Assembly: GCF_002999335.1 (NCBI RefSeq)
Contig: NW_020312062.1
Span: 1-64,000, forward strand
Direction of reading: 5' to 3'
DNA: 64,000 nucleotides
DNA from: Cyclospora cayetanensis
Taxonomy: Eukaryota; Apicomplexa; Conoidasida; Eucoccidiorida; Eimeriidae
The notes under the pieces are model-generated. The model was given only the letters and a program-made list of their open reading frames with translations. It was not told the origin of the DNA and ran no database searches. Positions 13,370 through 26,400 of the stretch are shown in pieces (the stretch's first letter is position 1; each line of letters starts with the position of its first letter). Position numbers and translations under genes: made by a program.

Positions 13370-14021
13370 CATTTTTGGCCGAATTACTGCAGTGCTCTGC
13401 ATGCTCCTTTTGAATACTAGGGAAACATTCCTTCATAAGGTTGCTTTGGGACGCCCGATGCTTTTATTGCTAGTGAAACACTGAATATGTCAGTACACGA
13501 ATGACTTACGAAACGCGTTCAAACACCGTAAACTTCTGTAATTTTATCGGGGTAAAATGTAGGAAGGCAAGTAGCGCATGTCTTCTTCCATACGGACAAC
13601 AGAGGGTCACACTTGAACCTGGCAGCTCGGCAGAGGCCTCTAGAGTCAGCATTGTTGATGTTGCCAAGGCTGTTGACTGCCGTTTTACGTCAAATGCGAA
13701 TATCACTTTTCTAGGTTCGGCGCTGTAGATCGCAGTAGGTGGATTAGAATGGCTCCTAAAGTACCGGCCAAACTTTGTTACCATACATACTCTTGGATGT
13801 GACACTGGTGAGCTCTTAATTAACCAGCTGCACAAGGTCAGTCATCGAGAGTTCAATGTGGAATTACTTTCAGCTAATGCGTGTGCTTCGTCAGATGTAC
13901 TGAACATTCTTTATTGATTGTACACTTCATTGAGGACAACAAACTGTCTTCAGAAATGACTTCCGTATATAATAGGACAGTAGCCTGCACCAAGCATTGG
14001 TTGAAGCTGAAAAGAAAAAAA
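13370..14021. other. Convergent intergenic spacer
   Basis: Lies between the 3' ends of TSR1 (+) and the coiled-coil gene (-). It must hold both 3' UTRs. No other feature is seen. Confidence 0.6.
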
Positions 14022-17000
14022 TTACTGGCGTAGTTTTGAGCTATTCCGTAGGAGCATACCGCCAAGAACTCGGCTAAGACGCGTTCGCTTCTTAGTAGAC
14101 GTGCTTAATGATAAGGATTGACTATGGTTTGGTGGAGGAGGCACGTGCTTGTTGGGTGGTTTTGAGGGAGTGGGTTTAAAGGACTCAGGATTTCCTGTTC
14201 TGTTACTTCCGTCCCCATGGTCAGTAGCAAAGGCTAGAGGCCGCTCAAGAAGTGGTGCAAAAGGACGCGGCCCAAAGGTGTGGACTTGTCTTTGCACCAC
14301 GTGTGACAGAGCGGGGGAACCTTCATCGACAGGAAATGCAGTATCAGCTTCCCATGAAAGCCTCGACTTGAATCGTTCCTTAGCACGCTGCTGTGACGCC
14401 CCTCTCCGACAATTCTCATAAACCCGTTGCTGGTTTGCTATGGCGTGGAGGTGGCGGAAGCTTCTCTCTTTGGGGGATAGGCAAGCGTTGTACTGTTGGC
14501 GAATTTGGCAGTCAAGTTTATGGAGATGCTGGAGATGTAAAGGCGCACTATTGACGCTTAGTGCCCTACATAGCTGTCGATAATCCGTTCCACAGAAGAG
14601 TCCCTCTTCCATAGTATTCATGCTGGATCCGCAATCTGTGTTAGTTATAGGCACTGTCGGCTGGGCCTCCCGGTATAGCAAAAAGGGGTTGGGCCGGCTT
14701 GCTTGGTCTCCCATATTTACTGGGGTTCCAGCATTTTCTTGTTGAGCTCTATTCCCCTTGTAGGAATGGCATTCATTGAGCATTAAGAGGCGTGTCATGC
14801 AGAAGTCTTGTGCTGGCTTAGTCAGGCGGCTACATTCTTCCGGTGTCGCAGTTTGAACGGTGGATATTCCTAGGCTTTCCATTTGGCTAGCTGGAAGCCA
14901 ACCGTTTTTTGCCATGGTATCAATTCCCCTCGGCAAATGTTTTTGACTTTGCTCCAGCTCCTTTGGCGATTTGCTGAGTCCGGAATCATAGGGTAAGAAG
15001 ACAGTTTGACAAGGAAGCTCTGATTCGCAGTCGCTAGTGCACCAGCTACTGCTAAGAGACCACACATAGTTGTCCTCGCCATCAGGGCGACGTCTCCTAG
15101 GGTGGTTTTGTGCTGGTGGAGGCACACTTTGAGACAATCGGGCCCACAATTTGTTCAGCTGCCACTTTCGGCCAGGAGGGCTCTCTGGTGTGTTGCATAC
15201 ATGGGTCTCCTTGACAGTCATGCATTGAAGCGGTTGCTGTTCATGTCGTTTGCAGCCTGTATCGATTTCTTGTGAGTCAGGGTGGGGCTCGTGGTTGGGT
15301 GCCCCTGTGTTGCCCTTGAGGTGTCTGTCTACTTGCTGTATCTTTGTGCACTGTTGCTGTAGAACAGCATCACGCTGGTCACGCTCCCCTTGCTGTTGAA
15401 GCTTTAGAAGAGTTGGTAGTGGACGTTCCTCCGGGTCTCCAATAGAAGAGCCTTTTCTTTTATCATTGGAGCATTTGTCTTTTGTTGATTGTCGGGAGAA
15501 GCTTGCTGCATCCATTTGAAATGAGCGACCGCTGTCTTTTTGCATGCCATGTGAAAATGAATTCTCCACTGGGTTGCAGTGATGCACCTTCAATGTACCA
15601 TCCTCCTTGACAGAGGCCAGTCGAGCTCTTGGAGCTAGTGCATTATATGCTGCAGGATTTATTTCTCCAGTGTCCTGCTTAAAGAGAATTGTATCACGAC
15701 TGGCAGCATCGTAGCCTGTGGGAGCGGCCGTGCTCTCCGCTAGCCGCAGCACTAAATGATCTAAATCGGTTACCCCTGCATTTTTTAGAGCTAGTCGGAT
15801 TTGAGCACATTGGTTTCGGAGTGTTGGCTGCTCAATTGACGTTTGTGTTGGAACAGACATTGCCCAAGGATGACCCGATAAGCTGCTAGCGGGACCATCC
15901 ACCGCATTTGGTGTCCACTTTTGCTTACAGCATCCATTACAAGAGTTCCGTAAAGCGTTTTCTTGATTTACCTGCTGCAAGACCTGACGCTGCTGAAATT
16001 GTAGGCACCGCATTTCTTCTATTTGGGCCCTCAGTTCAGCCTTGAGACGCTCGAGATCTGATATTAGAAGCTGTTCAGCTTCAGCTCCAGCCCCACGCAT
16101 TCGTCGGCCAGGTTTATCGAAGCATGAACCAGACGTCTCCGCCACGGTATCGTTGAAGAACTGCGAAAATGAGCTATCCCCATGCTTCAAAGTGCTTTCC
16201 TGCTGTGGCTGGCTGAATTCCTCTCCTCGGAGCAGTAATCTGGTTCTGGCAGGCGCTTGACGATTTGATTCGTTAATGGCATTTTCCAAACTGTAGTTTT
16301 GAAGCTGATGAGATCGTTGCTGCTTCGGTGATCCGGCAGCGGCAACATTAGCCGCAGCCAGCTGCTTTGATTTGCAGAGTTGCCGTGCCTCTTCCTCCTC
16401 CTTTTCGAGCTACGGGAGAACCACGATGCATGCACAGCATGTTAATGAAGAAGCTATCCGACGGCAGTAAGCCTATTGGGACCAATGAGCAAATAGGAAT
16501 GGTCTAACTGGAAATCAGACATACCCGCTCTTGTTCTATCTCTTTGCTTAGACGGATCAGCTCTTCTTCGTCCTCCCGTCTCCGTCTAGCCTTTTCTTCC
16601 TCACGCTGAGCTTCCCTTTCTTTCATCTGCCGGAGGAGATCCTCCTGGTATCGCTTTTTGGCAGTTTGAACGCGCTGATGACTAATGTCTACATCGGTGG
16701 CGCCAATTAAAGGTCCAAACTGAGGTGGTTTTACTGTGTCATAGGCTTGTTCGGTCCGTGGAACCTCCTAAGAAAAGCACGTACAGCGTCCCGGGGCAGA
16801 CACGCTATTCATAGGAAGCAAGGTGACTACGGAAATTTTAAGCGGTACTGCAACTTTACAGTGGAGCACCGTTTGAGCATGTGAAGCTGAACAGTCTTCG
16901 TAGTTGCCCGCATTGAATATGAAAACTTGCAAGCATGTATGACAGATAGAATGCGAATCAGGTAGCGAGGATTTCTACCCAGGGCACAAACAGCATACAC

Positions 17001-18061
17001 CACCAGTTGCTACAGCAGGGTCACCAACTTTGGTAGAACTACTGGGCGCTCCGCTGAACGACAATGGGATATGGGAAGATGATACATCTGCACAAAATCC
17101 AGCCCCACACAGTGCAAATTTACGATATGGATTGGCCATTGGCTGCTTGTGATTAAATATGTGCGTCATCCCCTGATAGGCCTAGAAAGCTTTTCAAGCG
17201 TTCCTCTATACTTTAAAAGCAATTGGCAGGCTCTCATCATTAATGCGGGAAGGCCGTTGCAATTGCTTGACTGACCATATTCGCGAATGGCACAAGCAGT
17301 CTGAAAGTCGTTACCAAGGTTCTTAGACGGTTGCTGCAGCTGCTGTGGATTCATGGAATAAACAGAAGGGTGTAGAAGAGCTGTAGGTTGGAGAATGACG
17401 GGTTGCTGATTCATCAATGGAGCAGAAACTACAGATGGTATGCAAGGTGTTGGAATGATTCCATCGGTAGGTGCAGTTTGCGGTGGAACTCGATGAACAA
17501 GTAGCGGAGCTATATTTATTAGCGATTGCATCGCGTTGGCCAAGTCAACGTTGTGCTGTGCTGCAGCTTGTTGTATGACCGTATTCGCTTTCTCGGGCTG
17601 AGATGTAACCCAAGGGACTAGGCTATATCATACTGCACACGCTCGTGCAAGCTCTTATGCCCTATCTTTGTAAGGCATATGCAACGCAACGAACACATTA
17701 CTAGGGCAGCAGTGCATATTTGCGACATAAGAACGGTGTTAAAGCAGGAGTCATGCACCGGATTTGAAGTCAGACACATTAGATGTTTTTTTCCAGCAAT
17801 GTGAAGTTTTGCAGCAAATGTGTGCCAACTGTAGGGGCTTACTTGAGCTTTGACCGGGGGTTCGCTGCTCCCCCTGGAACCAGAAGGTGGAACGAACTCA
17901 GAGCTGGCGCAGGCCACTTGGGTTAATGGAGCCGCTGTTACAGATCCTTGCTGCGCCTCAGAAGGAATGGGAAGCCCTCGCTCCTCGGCTCGCTGCCGTA
18001 GTCTCTGTTGCCGCTGCTGCTCGATCTGCTGCAGCAATATCTTACCGTACTCGTTGAGCAT
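14022..18061 (-). CDS. Coiled-coil protein, CSPP1-like motifs
   Basis: Reading on the minus strand: exon 18061-17843, exon from 17597 to roughly 17212, a possible exon within 17169-16975, exon 16767-16525 and a long terminal exon 16409-14022. The ATG at 18061 is preceded by an in-frame stop. The first exon encodes LNEYGKILLQQIEQQRQQRL. The 16767 exon encodes KRYQEDLLRQMKEREAQREE followed by a highly charged helix that continues into 16409 (LEKEEEEARQL). Repeated Y-x-x-x-L-x-x-Q-[IM]-x-x-[KRQ] helices of this kind are typical of CSPP1 and related centrosome/cilium microtubule proteins (inference from motif style, not a full alignment). The remaining 750 or so residues are low in order, rich in Gln, Ser and Pro, ending in a PPPPNHSQ stretch and a basic tail. 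The join between 17597 and 16767 is unresolved. It is divergent from the EF-hand gene at 19234. Confidence 0.7.
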
Positions 18062-19233
18062 TGTGCTTCAGCGGTAAAAACGTTTGAGCAAATATGAGAT
18101 ATTGAGTTCATACTCGCAACTCACATCCTTGTGATACGTTGAATGTGGAAAGGACGGAGTGGAGAGTTATTTCACGGATCGCTTGGTAATAGATCTTTTT
18201 AAGACCTGCACAGAAGACTCTATCGGTACGAGAATAATATACCGAGGCTCCATAATTACAAGCTTTCTTCCTAATCACACGCTTTTGCTTGTTATTTTGG
18301 ACTGCAAATGGCCTTTCAATGTTGCCGGTGAGTGCTATGCTGAACATTAGGAGACACCACGGTGCGCATCGTTTTTTGAAAGGAGAAAATCGGCAGGAGA
18401 CGAAATTAGCAACTGCTTTTCATATTTAGTAGCAGTTACAAGTGGACGAATTCTTGCCTATGAGTTATCAGCATCTTGTTTTCGAACAATTTCGCATCTG
18501 ATTATGGTGACGACATGAGTCTCCGGCCAGATATGTGGTGCGATTCATTGTTCTGGTGGGTTCTCTGATATGCCTTTCCACCAAAACGCACTTTAAAATG
18601 GCTACATGCTGCCGGCCATGCCTCGTGGTTTGCACTTAGAGGTTCATGCGCACAAAGAAACAGCTGGGCTGAATGTGGGGCGGGACGTAACAAATACGCG
18701 AACAAGTTCATTCAGGGGGACGCAAGTCCAGCTTTAATTCATTTATCCGTATTTTAGTTTTTCCATTATGGTTAAAGTATCAGGCGGGTGGAAGGCTATT
18801 ACCCACCTTTCATTTGGCTTTGCCTCCTTCACATCTTGTCGGTCCAAAAGTGACCCCCAACGGACTACGTACTCCTTTCCAGGCGCATCAAGCGGTCCAC
18901 AGCCGTTTAATCAGTGTAGCGCTTTAGCTGTGAAACGCTACTATTGTTCATCCACAAGCCTTTTTACTATGCAAAAGCAATGGCATTGTTGCTAAAGCCC
19001 CTTTATCCGTTGGTGCATCCGCGGAGCGTGCAGCAAGTGCGAACCGATGAAGGCGATACAAACAACCATGTAACCGATCATATTGTACTACACTACGGCT
19101 TTCGTGTAATTAGAATAGGACGGAAAGGCTTTAGGGAGGGAGGCAGGCCTATCTACGGCCCGAATGCCACCTGCTTACGCACCGGTGGCAATAATCTGTC
19201 CCACAGGTAGAATTAAAAGGCTTAGTTTAGGAA
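18062..19233. promoter_or_regulatory. Candidate bidirectional promoter region
   Basis: About 1.2 kb separates the starts of the minus-strand CSPP1-like gene and the plus-strand EF-hand gene, so it should contain both promoters and 5' UTRs. Short frames near 18768-19207 could hold an upstream exon, but the splice phases into 19234 do not fit. No defined element was identified. Confidence 0.4.
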
Positions 19234-22200
19234 ATGAGTTACTGTCAAACGTATAACAAGTCCATTGCCACAGGGCATGGAACTCTTATAGGGAACTGGC
19301 TGGAAGAAGAAGTCCTCCGTGATGCTTCCGGCCACACTCATCTAGACAGGTAACACAAAACCACTCCTTCGCACGTAATCCACTAGTAGGGTCATTCGCA
19401 CGGAGATCGAAACGCGCGAAAAGTCGTTTGGGTCAATCTCAGAGTGCTACTCACGTTAAAAATGCAGTATTTCTCTCAGCGGCAAGATAGTGCACTGCTG
19501 GCCTCTTTGCGTACTAGGGTTGTTAGCCTCAGCTCCACTTGCTCCAAAACTCTTCTACGCTCTGCAGCTCTCCTCATTTGGACACATTCAAGCGGGTTAT
19601 GGGCGATCGGTCGTACCCAGCGTCAGAAACATTCATTACCAGTGCAGGGCGCCGTGATCACCCGCAAGCTCGACAGTTACACGAACAGCTCGCGAGGACG
19701 CCGCATGCACCTACCTGCCGCCGAATAGAAGAATTGACCGCTCACGTACGCGAAAGCTGTATGTTCCGTGCAAAGGCACTCGATGCAGAAGCACTAGAGA
19801 TTGCCCTCAAAGAGCGAAATGTACACAGAGTAAGTGTTCAAGCTGGTCAAAATACCTGACAGAGGTATTAGGGCGAACCGGGAACAAACTAATTGGTACG
19901 CCTAGTAATCAGCAAGCTTTGATGTGTAACTAATCAGGCGCTGCTACGAGCACATACTGAGGACACCTCGCATGCACACTTGGGACAGCTACCTCATGCA
20001 ATATACTGGTACACAGCCTTTCACTGGTTTTGATTAAGCGACGTGCGTGGAGCAATTTCAGGATGCCCTTGAGCAAACTACCGTGGAGGAGTGCGCGAAG
20101 GAGACCGAATCTTCTGCGAATTTTAAGTTCTTCGTGAGGCACCTCACAATTCGCAATCACCGCATTTCAATCACATGCACAGGTAAAATTAAGCTTAAGA
20201 TACTTTAGTTACGGCTAGAGTCCACTGAAGTCTAGACTTTGGGTTTTAAGGGGGACATTATGAAGTTGTGGGATTGTTCCCTTAGGGGTCTAGCAGTGAA
20301 TCCACGAAGCTCATGACACCAGAAGATAAGGCAAATCGCTATTTTGAACAGGTGAAAGACATGCTACAGCATGCACCACATCCACTGTTGCTTCTTTACT
20401 GCAAGCCTCGCTGAGCATCTCTGTGGGTATGTGAGATTAAAAAGAGCTGCCGCGTAAGTGTCGGGCAGCATCCAAACCTGTATTCTGTTCTTGACCTGGG
20501 CCTGAAGTGTCATCAAGTGCCCCCATTGTGAGGCTGTGATGCATATCCTCAGATGCTCAACGCCAGACCTCAAGAAAACACGGAATTCGTTAGCCGTTGG
20601 ACAGAACTGGCCAGCGCTCCAAGGTAAGTCTATGCATCTCTTACATAGGCCCCCAGTTCTTCAGGCGCTGGACTGTGTGCGCTCGATTGTGCAAATAACT
20701 GTTGAATACTGTTTGCACGCTCAGCTCCAGTGTACAACAGACCGGACTTACGGAACGCAAGACCTTTGCAAAGGATAACCTTTTCACGCTGCCAGTGAAC
20801 TATTCATTAGGAGTAAGTTGACTAGTATTAGATGGTCTAGTAGGGGCACTTGTGGTAAAGGGCTGATCTCATCACCAGCTATAGGTTGCATACAATTGAT
20901 GCTCACCAAGGTTTTTACAATTCTGCCGCAGGGACGCTGCAAGGACAGAGAGTGTCTAGCGCCTGTAGAAGAAGCGCGGAAAAACAAGGGCGCCTTTTGC
21001 CCGGCTTCAACGCAAGTATGGATTTTGGACTTTTAGCTGTCATCACGGCTCCGTGGGAAGGCTAATGATTATATTTACACTTAAAGCAAAAGTTGTACTT
21101 TGAATGAACAATACTCTTTAATCAGAGGCTCCCTGTCTCTTTCTTTCAGGTTGTGCAACCGGCGCTTCAGGCCTTTAAACAGCGACTTCGCGATGCCATC
21201 AGAAAGGCAAAAGGCTGCTTAGGATTTATCGCTCTCAAGGCAGCGCTGGAGTGGGCGCATAAGGCACAGCTAAGCACACGAATACGGCTGCCAACATGAT
21301 AGCACCCCTGCTGCACAAATGCCGTTGGCTTGTCTTCGTTATACATTGGTCCTTAGGGAGCATGTCGACGAACGCGGACTTGTTTCAGTCGAAGCTGTGG
21401 AACATATTCTTTGGGACAACTTTGATATCCGCTCGGCAGATATTGTAGGGCGATGCTGAGCACACACTTTGCCACTGTCCAGGACACTGGCACGATTTTC
21501 TGTTCCGATGCTACAAGGACACGCCCCATGGAGAGTTATTGTAACTCACACTGACATATGTGCTATTTGCAGCCTCTAGAACACTTAAGATGTGCTCTGA
21601 AAATCCTGACCTTGCTGGACAAAAGACATTTACGGATCTCAGATCTTGTAGATTTTATATGGGTAAGCAATTATTCCATTTCACAATATGCTGTAATATA
21701 TCCTAAAATTGGCCCTATCCAGGCCGTACCTCCTATTAAGCTGTGCCTCCTAAAATTATGAACAAGCGTCATTGCTTCGTCATCTGCAACTTGAAAGGCC
21801 GCATCTCCTTAACTCGTTGGCGTAGTCTAGCTGTATGCATTCGAGTCGAAGATATTGGCATATAGTCTGCTAAACAGCGTATGTAGCTGCTCAGTAAATG
21901 TAGTTCGTTATTTGCAGGCACCTCTAGAGCCTTGCAGGATGAATATCTTGGAAGCTTTCCGACGCAGTGCAAATGCACCTACAGATATCTTAGCAACGGG
22001 GTCGAAGGATCCAGTGCTACGCGGTAGCTGCCCCCACAAACAAATACGCCTTGAGAGCATTCCAGATTTCTTGCATCCTTTCCTCGTGAAGGGTAGCTCA
22101 AAAAAAGATGATTGCATTCAAATCCCCCTATCAAGACTACTGGATACCCTAGTAGTGAGTTTTGCAAGCTTTTTTTCCAAAACAAAATGCAATAAAAATC

Positions 22201-22384
22201 CTCCACATATTAAAAGCATGTGCTGGAGTAAGCTGCTTGAAAACTCTTAGAATCAAAGCAAAAGCGCGTTGTTTCAGTATGTTCGTTTTTGTTTTTTAAG
22301 GATTTAAGCCAGGGAGTTCCCCATGATGCGAGCTTTATCGCGACGGTTTGCGACATCACTGAAAAAGAAGGGTTGCACCTGTAA
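19234..22384 (+). CDS. Calcyphosin-like EF-hand protein, putative axonemal
   Basis: Exons: 19234-19349, 19568-19829, 20062 to 20134 or 20182, 20286-20351, 20553-20623, 20731-20813, 20932-21015, 21150-21250, 21357-21444, 21573-21662, 21918-22154, 22301-22384. Phases agree except at the third-to-fourth exon join. The N-terminus has GHGTLIGNWLEEE, a short motif reminiscent of axonemal microtubule-inner proteins (inference). The second half resembles calcyphosin-type EF-hand proteins: QRLRDAIRKAKGCLGFIALK, then a helix-loop-helix LVSVEAVEHILWDNF, another at LKILTLLDKRHLRISDLVDF, and DLSQGVPHDASF near the end, like the helix that follows EF loops in that family. Canonical calcium loops with regularly spaced Asp are largely lost, so calcium binding is doubtful. 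A role in the microgamete flagellum or conoid-associated tubulin is plausible but unproven. Confidence 0.65.
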
Positions 22385-23461
22385 TTCTGCGTGAAGATCC
22401 AATGGAGAAGAGCAGATATGATCCTTGGAATGAGGATAGGCTTAGAGAACTCCACTTTTGGCGCAGCCGTTTGCGAGCTGCATGGCCGATAGGAGAGTCA
22501 TTGCACTTCACTACACTGGAGACCACAGCACAAAGAGCATATAACGTTGGCGCGATGTAATTGACTCAAGCCTTTCACCATAAAGCACCAAAATGTCACA
22601 GCTTGACATACCCTTTACACGGTGTCCTACATGACACGGAGATACTTAATGCACTGGCACACTCTTGATACTCCACTTTATGATTTGCGCATGATTGGAC
22701 AGCTGAATAAGCTGCTCATCAGGCAACTGGTGAATCATTCTACTGGATGACCCTGGTACTCACCTGCACAAAGACTATACCATTCGTTCGCTTCTTATGG
22801 TGTCATTTGATATGCTGTAGATCAGCTACTTCCTTCGCAGCATACGTAGGGTCCGATCACTAGTATTAAGAACCACCGGTGAAAAAATATGACTCCAGCT
22901 GTGTACCGCTGAGTACAGGTTTGATTGCTGCACAAAAGCTCCTTCATAGCGATCCATGTGGCAAAATCTTGCAACTGCCATTTATTGTTCCCTACAGCTA
23001 CACTCTCCCCTTAGTGGCAAAGTTTCAAAACAGGGAACCCTAGTTACAACATGATTAGCGTAACCAGTTTACCACAGCTTGACAATACACTGCTTGCTCC
23101 TCAGTGGGGCTATATGCGTGCGTTCGTCGCTCTTTATGGTGATACAATACTGTACTTAGAAGTGCCTATATATAATTCAGTCAAGCGGTTTTCTGGCCAA
23201 AGACCTTTATTGCTTACAATCACGTAACGAATCGCCAGTAATACCATTGGTAAACAAATTCGAGTCATACCAGCCATATTATAGCCACATTCACACGAAT
23301 AACTGCACACCACAACAGCAAAGGCACTACAATTTAATGACGTGCTCGAAAAGATACATGGTACATACGCTTGTTGCAAGGTTACACCGTCAGGATTTTT
23401 GTCTGACAGTGCATCAGCAGCTTGAGAACAGCGGTGGCAACGCATTATTATTTCAAAGACA
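22385..23461. other. Convergent intergenic spacer
   Basis: Lies between the 3' ends of the EF-hand gene (+) and RON2 (-). It contains only short frames, none supported. Both 3' UTRs are expected here. Confidence 0.6.
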
Positions 23462-26400
23462 TTAGCGCAACGAAACTTTTGTTGCAGCCCTCCGCGAGAT
23501 CACAAGGCGACCAGAGCTAACCACTCTGTCAAGAACCTGGTCTGCCATCTGTGGAGGACCTAACATTCCAATTTCATCCGCCCGTGAGCCAGTCTTCTGG
23601 CCAATCATGGCGCGCTTAAGCATTAAGCGTCTCAAAGCTTTCCGCTTTTGGAACCATTCATGAATCCTTGTGAATGACCTTTTTCCCCGTCTAAACAGCC
23701 GCATAAGAGCCGAGCCCAAGGCCATCTGAAGGCGCATCAGAGTCTTGGACTGGTTCACAACAAGGGAAATAGCAGACTTTACTGTCAGGAAATGGAACAT
23801 GGAGCCGGATGTCCCTGCGAAAAGGCCGATGAGGAAGACCTGGTTGAGCGCTGTCAGCCATGTTGTATTGAGTGCAGAACCACCAGGTACGGGATTGCAG
23901 GCCATGTCTTGAAATACAGGATTCCACACGCAATCAAATGGAGGACTTGTCCCAGAAATAGTCAAGTTCTGCAAAATATCAAAGAAGCTCATGAGCGCAT
24001 AAACTCCGATAAACGTAAGGACTACGGAAGAGACAATAGCAGAGATGGCGTTTCTCCTCCTGGTTGCAATCCAGTCTAGGATCATATTGCCCATAAACGG
24101 AGCCTGCTGCTGTAGGTGAAGTCCGAGATACTGGTTTCCCAAATGGTGGTGAGCACGGGATGAGAACAGCATATAATTGGCAAACATCACGGCTTGCCCG
24201 CTCTGTAGACCCTTTAGTTCCTCGTGAATCTCCTTCGGAGTTGAATGATCAAAAAACTTGAGGGCCGCATCACTTTTTAATATCATACGACTTGAGTTCA
24301 CAAGAGCCGGATCTGAGAGATGCTTTAGTGCCCACTCCGTACCAAAAGACTTTTCATAGTGTTGCATCATCTGTGGACGCAGCATCGAAGGTAAAATCGC
24401 GACCAGGGCCATCTGCCACAGGCTTCTGCAATGGTCAAGACACATTGAGTTTTGGAACTCAGTTTCACGTTCAGCGTCCGACAGAGCACCGTAGTCACTG
24501 CGCACTCCCAGCATTCCAGTGTTTCTTTTGACAAGTAGAGGCACTCGAGAAACATCTGTCCCTCGAATACGAAGTTCCACTTCCATCTCACGTAACAGAG
24601 CCTCCTCAAAATTTATTTTTATACCCACGCTTGACTCAGACTCTATTACGTGCTTAACCTGGTTTAGCAGCGATATTAGCCCCATAAAATCAACTGCCAC
24701 GCCAAACCACACGCCGTCTATCCTGCTTGGCGAGCGGTACAGGAGCTTAAGGAGCGCATGCTTCGTACTTCCCCACAGGCGACGGAGAGCACCCTCCTCC
24801 TGCCGATGGGCAACCCTCGTGAAAAACATCGTTTGGTTTCCATCTGAATTGACGTTGCGAAGTGAATCGCTAGCCAATTTGTACACATTGTCATCAAAAG
24901 GTTCAAGGTGTTTCTCTTCAGCCAAATACGCCTCAAGCCCTGCAGTCACAAGTGCCTTAAGGCGAATCCACCAGTCTGTTAGATCCGGTAGTGGGAGATC
25001 CTTGAGATCGATCTTCTTCCAAGCCCTTTCAAATGTCAAGAAGTCCTTGTGTGATGTCAACAAGGCGGAATCATACCCATGATGTGCCCACGCCTTAATT
25101 TGCTCGTCCATACCGGCTGCAACAGACTTGTGTCTTAAGCTTGACTTTTCTTTAGACACGTGCCCTTCAAGTGCTCCGGCAAATTCGTCATGTTTCATAG
25201 AATGGAAATTTATTATTTGCATAAGGGCCGCACTGTGTGCAGTGAATTTGAAAGGAGAAAAGAGATTCTGGAAAAAGGATGCGGGAAGTTTCTCCCTCAG
25301 CACTGCGACGAAACACGGGGTACAGTGCGCATAGCTAGGAGGTAGATGTAATACTTGCCAAGGGATTCATCTCCTAAGAGAATCTTATACAACGACAGGT
25401 GTCAAGATTCTGGAAGACAGAGAGCTTTGATACGTACCTTTCCTCGCAATTTGAATTCTCTGTTCCCTTGTTCGTTTTAGAGCTCCCGCAGTGAACTTGA
25501 AATACATATTTCGCACAAATCTGGGAATATAACTATGGGAATAAAGTATCTTGACCCACATAGGGCTTCGAAGAACAATTTCCTTTTGTTGCGGATAGCC
25601 TGAACAACAATCAGCAGGAACTTCGTTTGTCGCGAGACACTCTTAGGGGTCTGACTCAACAAGGCCCTCAAGTATGCCTGTGGTTTGCACATCAGCGAAA
25701 CGTGGGGCCGAAATTTACCTTGGCTTTCACTGAGGAAGGCAAAAACCCATATTTGCGTTGCGGGAAATACTGGCGGAGATGCTTCCGATTGGTGTTGCAC
25801 GTTAGGCGCATCCCCAAGGGAAAGCATAAGCACGCGGTTTTTATCGGGGAACATTGTGTTAATTGATGCCAGAAGGGTAGTCTCATGGCTTTTCCATTCG
25901 GAGAGATTGGGGACTTCGGAAGCCACAACGCACTAGAAAATGCTAAGACATGCTTTTTGCTGCTGCTCAATGAATTGTCTCTTGACTAGACATTCTAATA
26001 TACTCACGAATCGAATAGAGAGCCAATTGAGCTCTCATGCCATCTGTCGACCTCCCAAGGCCCTGTAGGCTGTCAAGAGCAGCTTGGAGCTCTTCATGTG
26101 GAAGTGCAATGGCGTGATCACTTAGAACTAGTTGGGCAAGGTAATCGAGCTTCACGGAGCGCAATATGCTGACAATATCTAAAAGGCACACAAAGATTTG
26201 CGCACGATGAGGGGAACTGCTATCGTAAAGCTTAGATCTGGACCATAGAAAGCCTCTGGGACGCGCACCGTGGTGGCGACTGTGAAAATATTTCCAATCG
26301 ATTTTTCAGGAAGCCATCCATACTATAGTGGGTAAGCCAATCTTATCTGTAATTAAACATGCGCAAAAGGCATTACTCTTTCGGAATTCTTTGATGGCCT

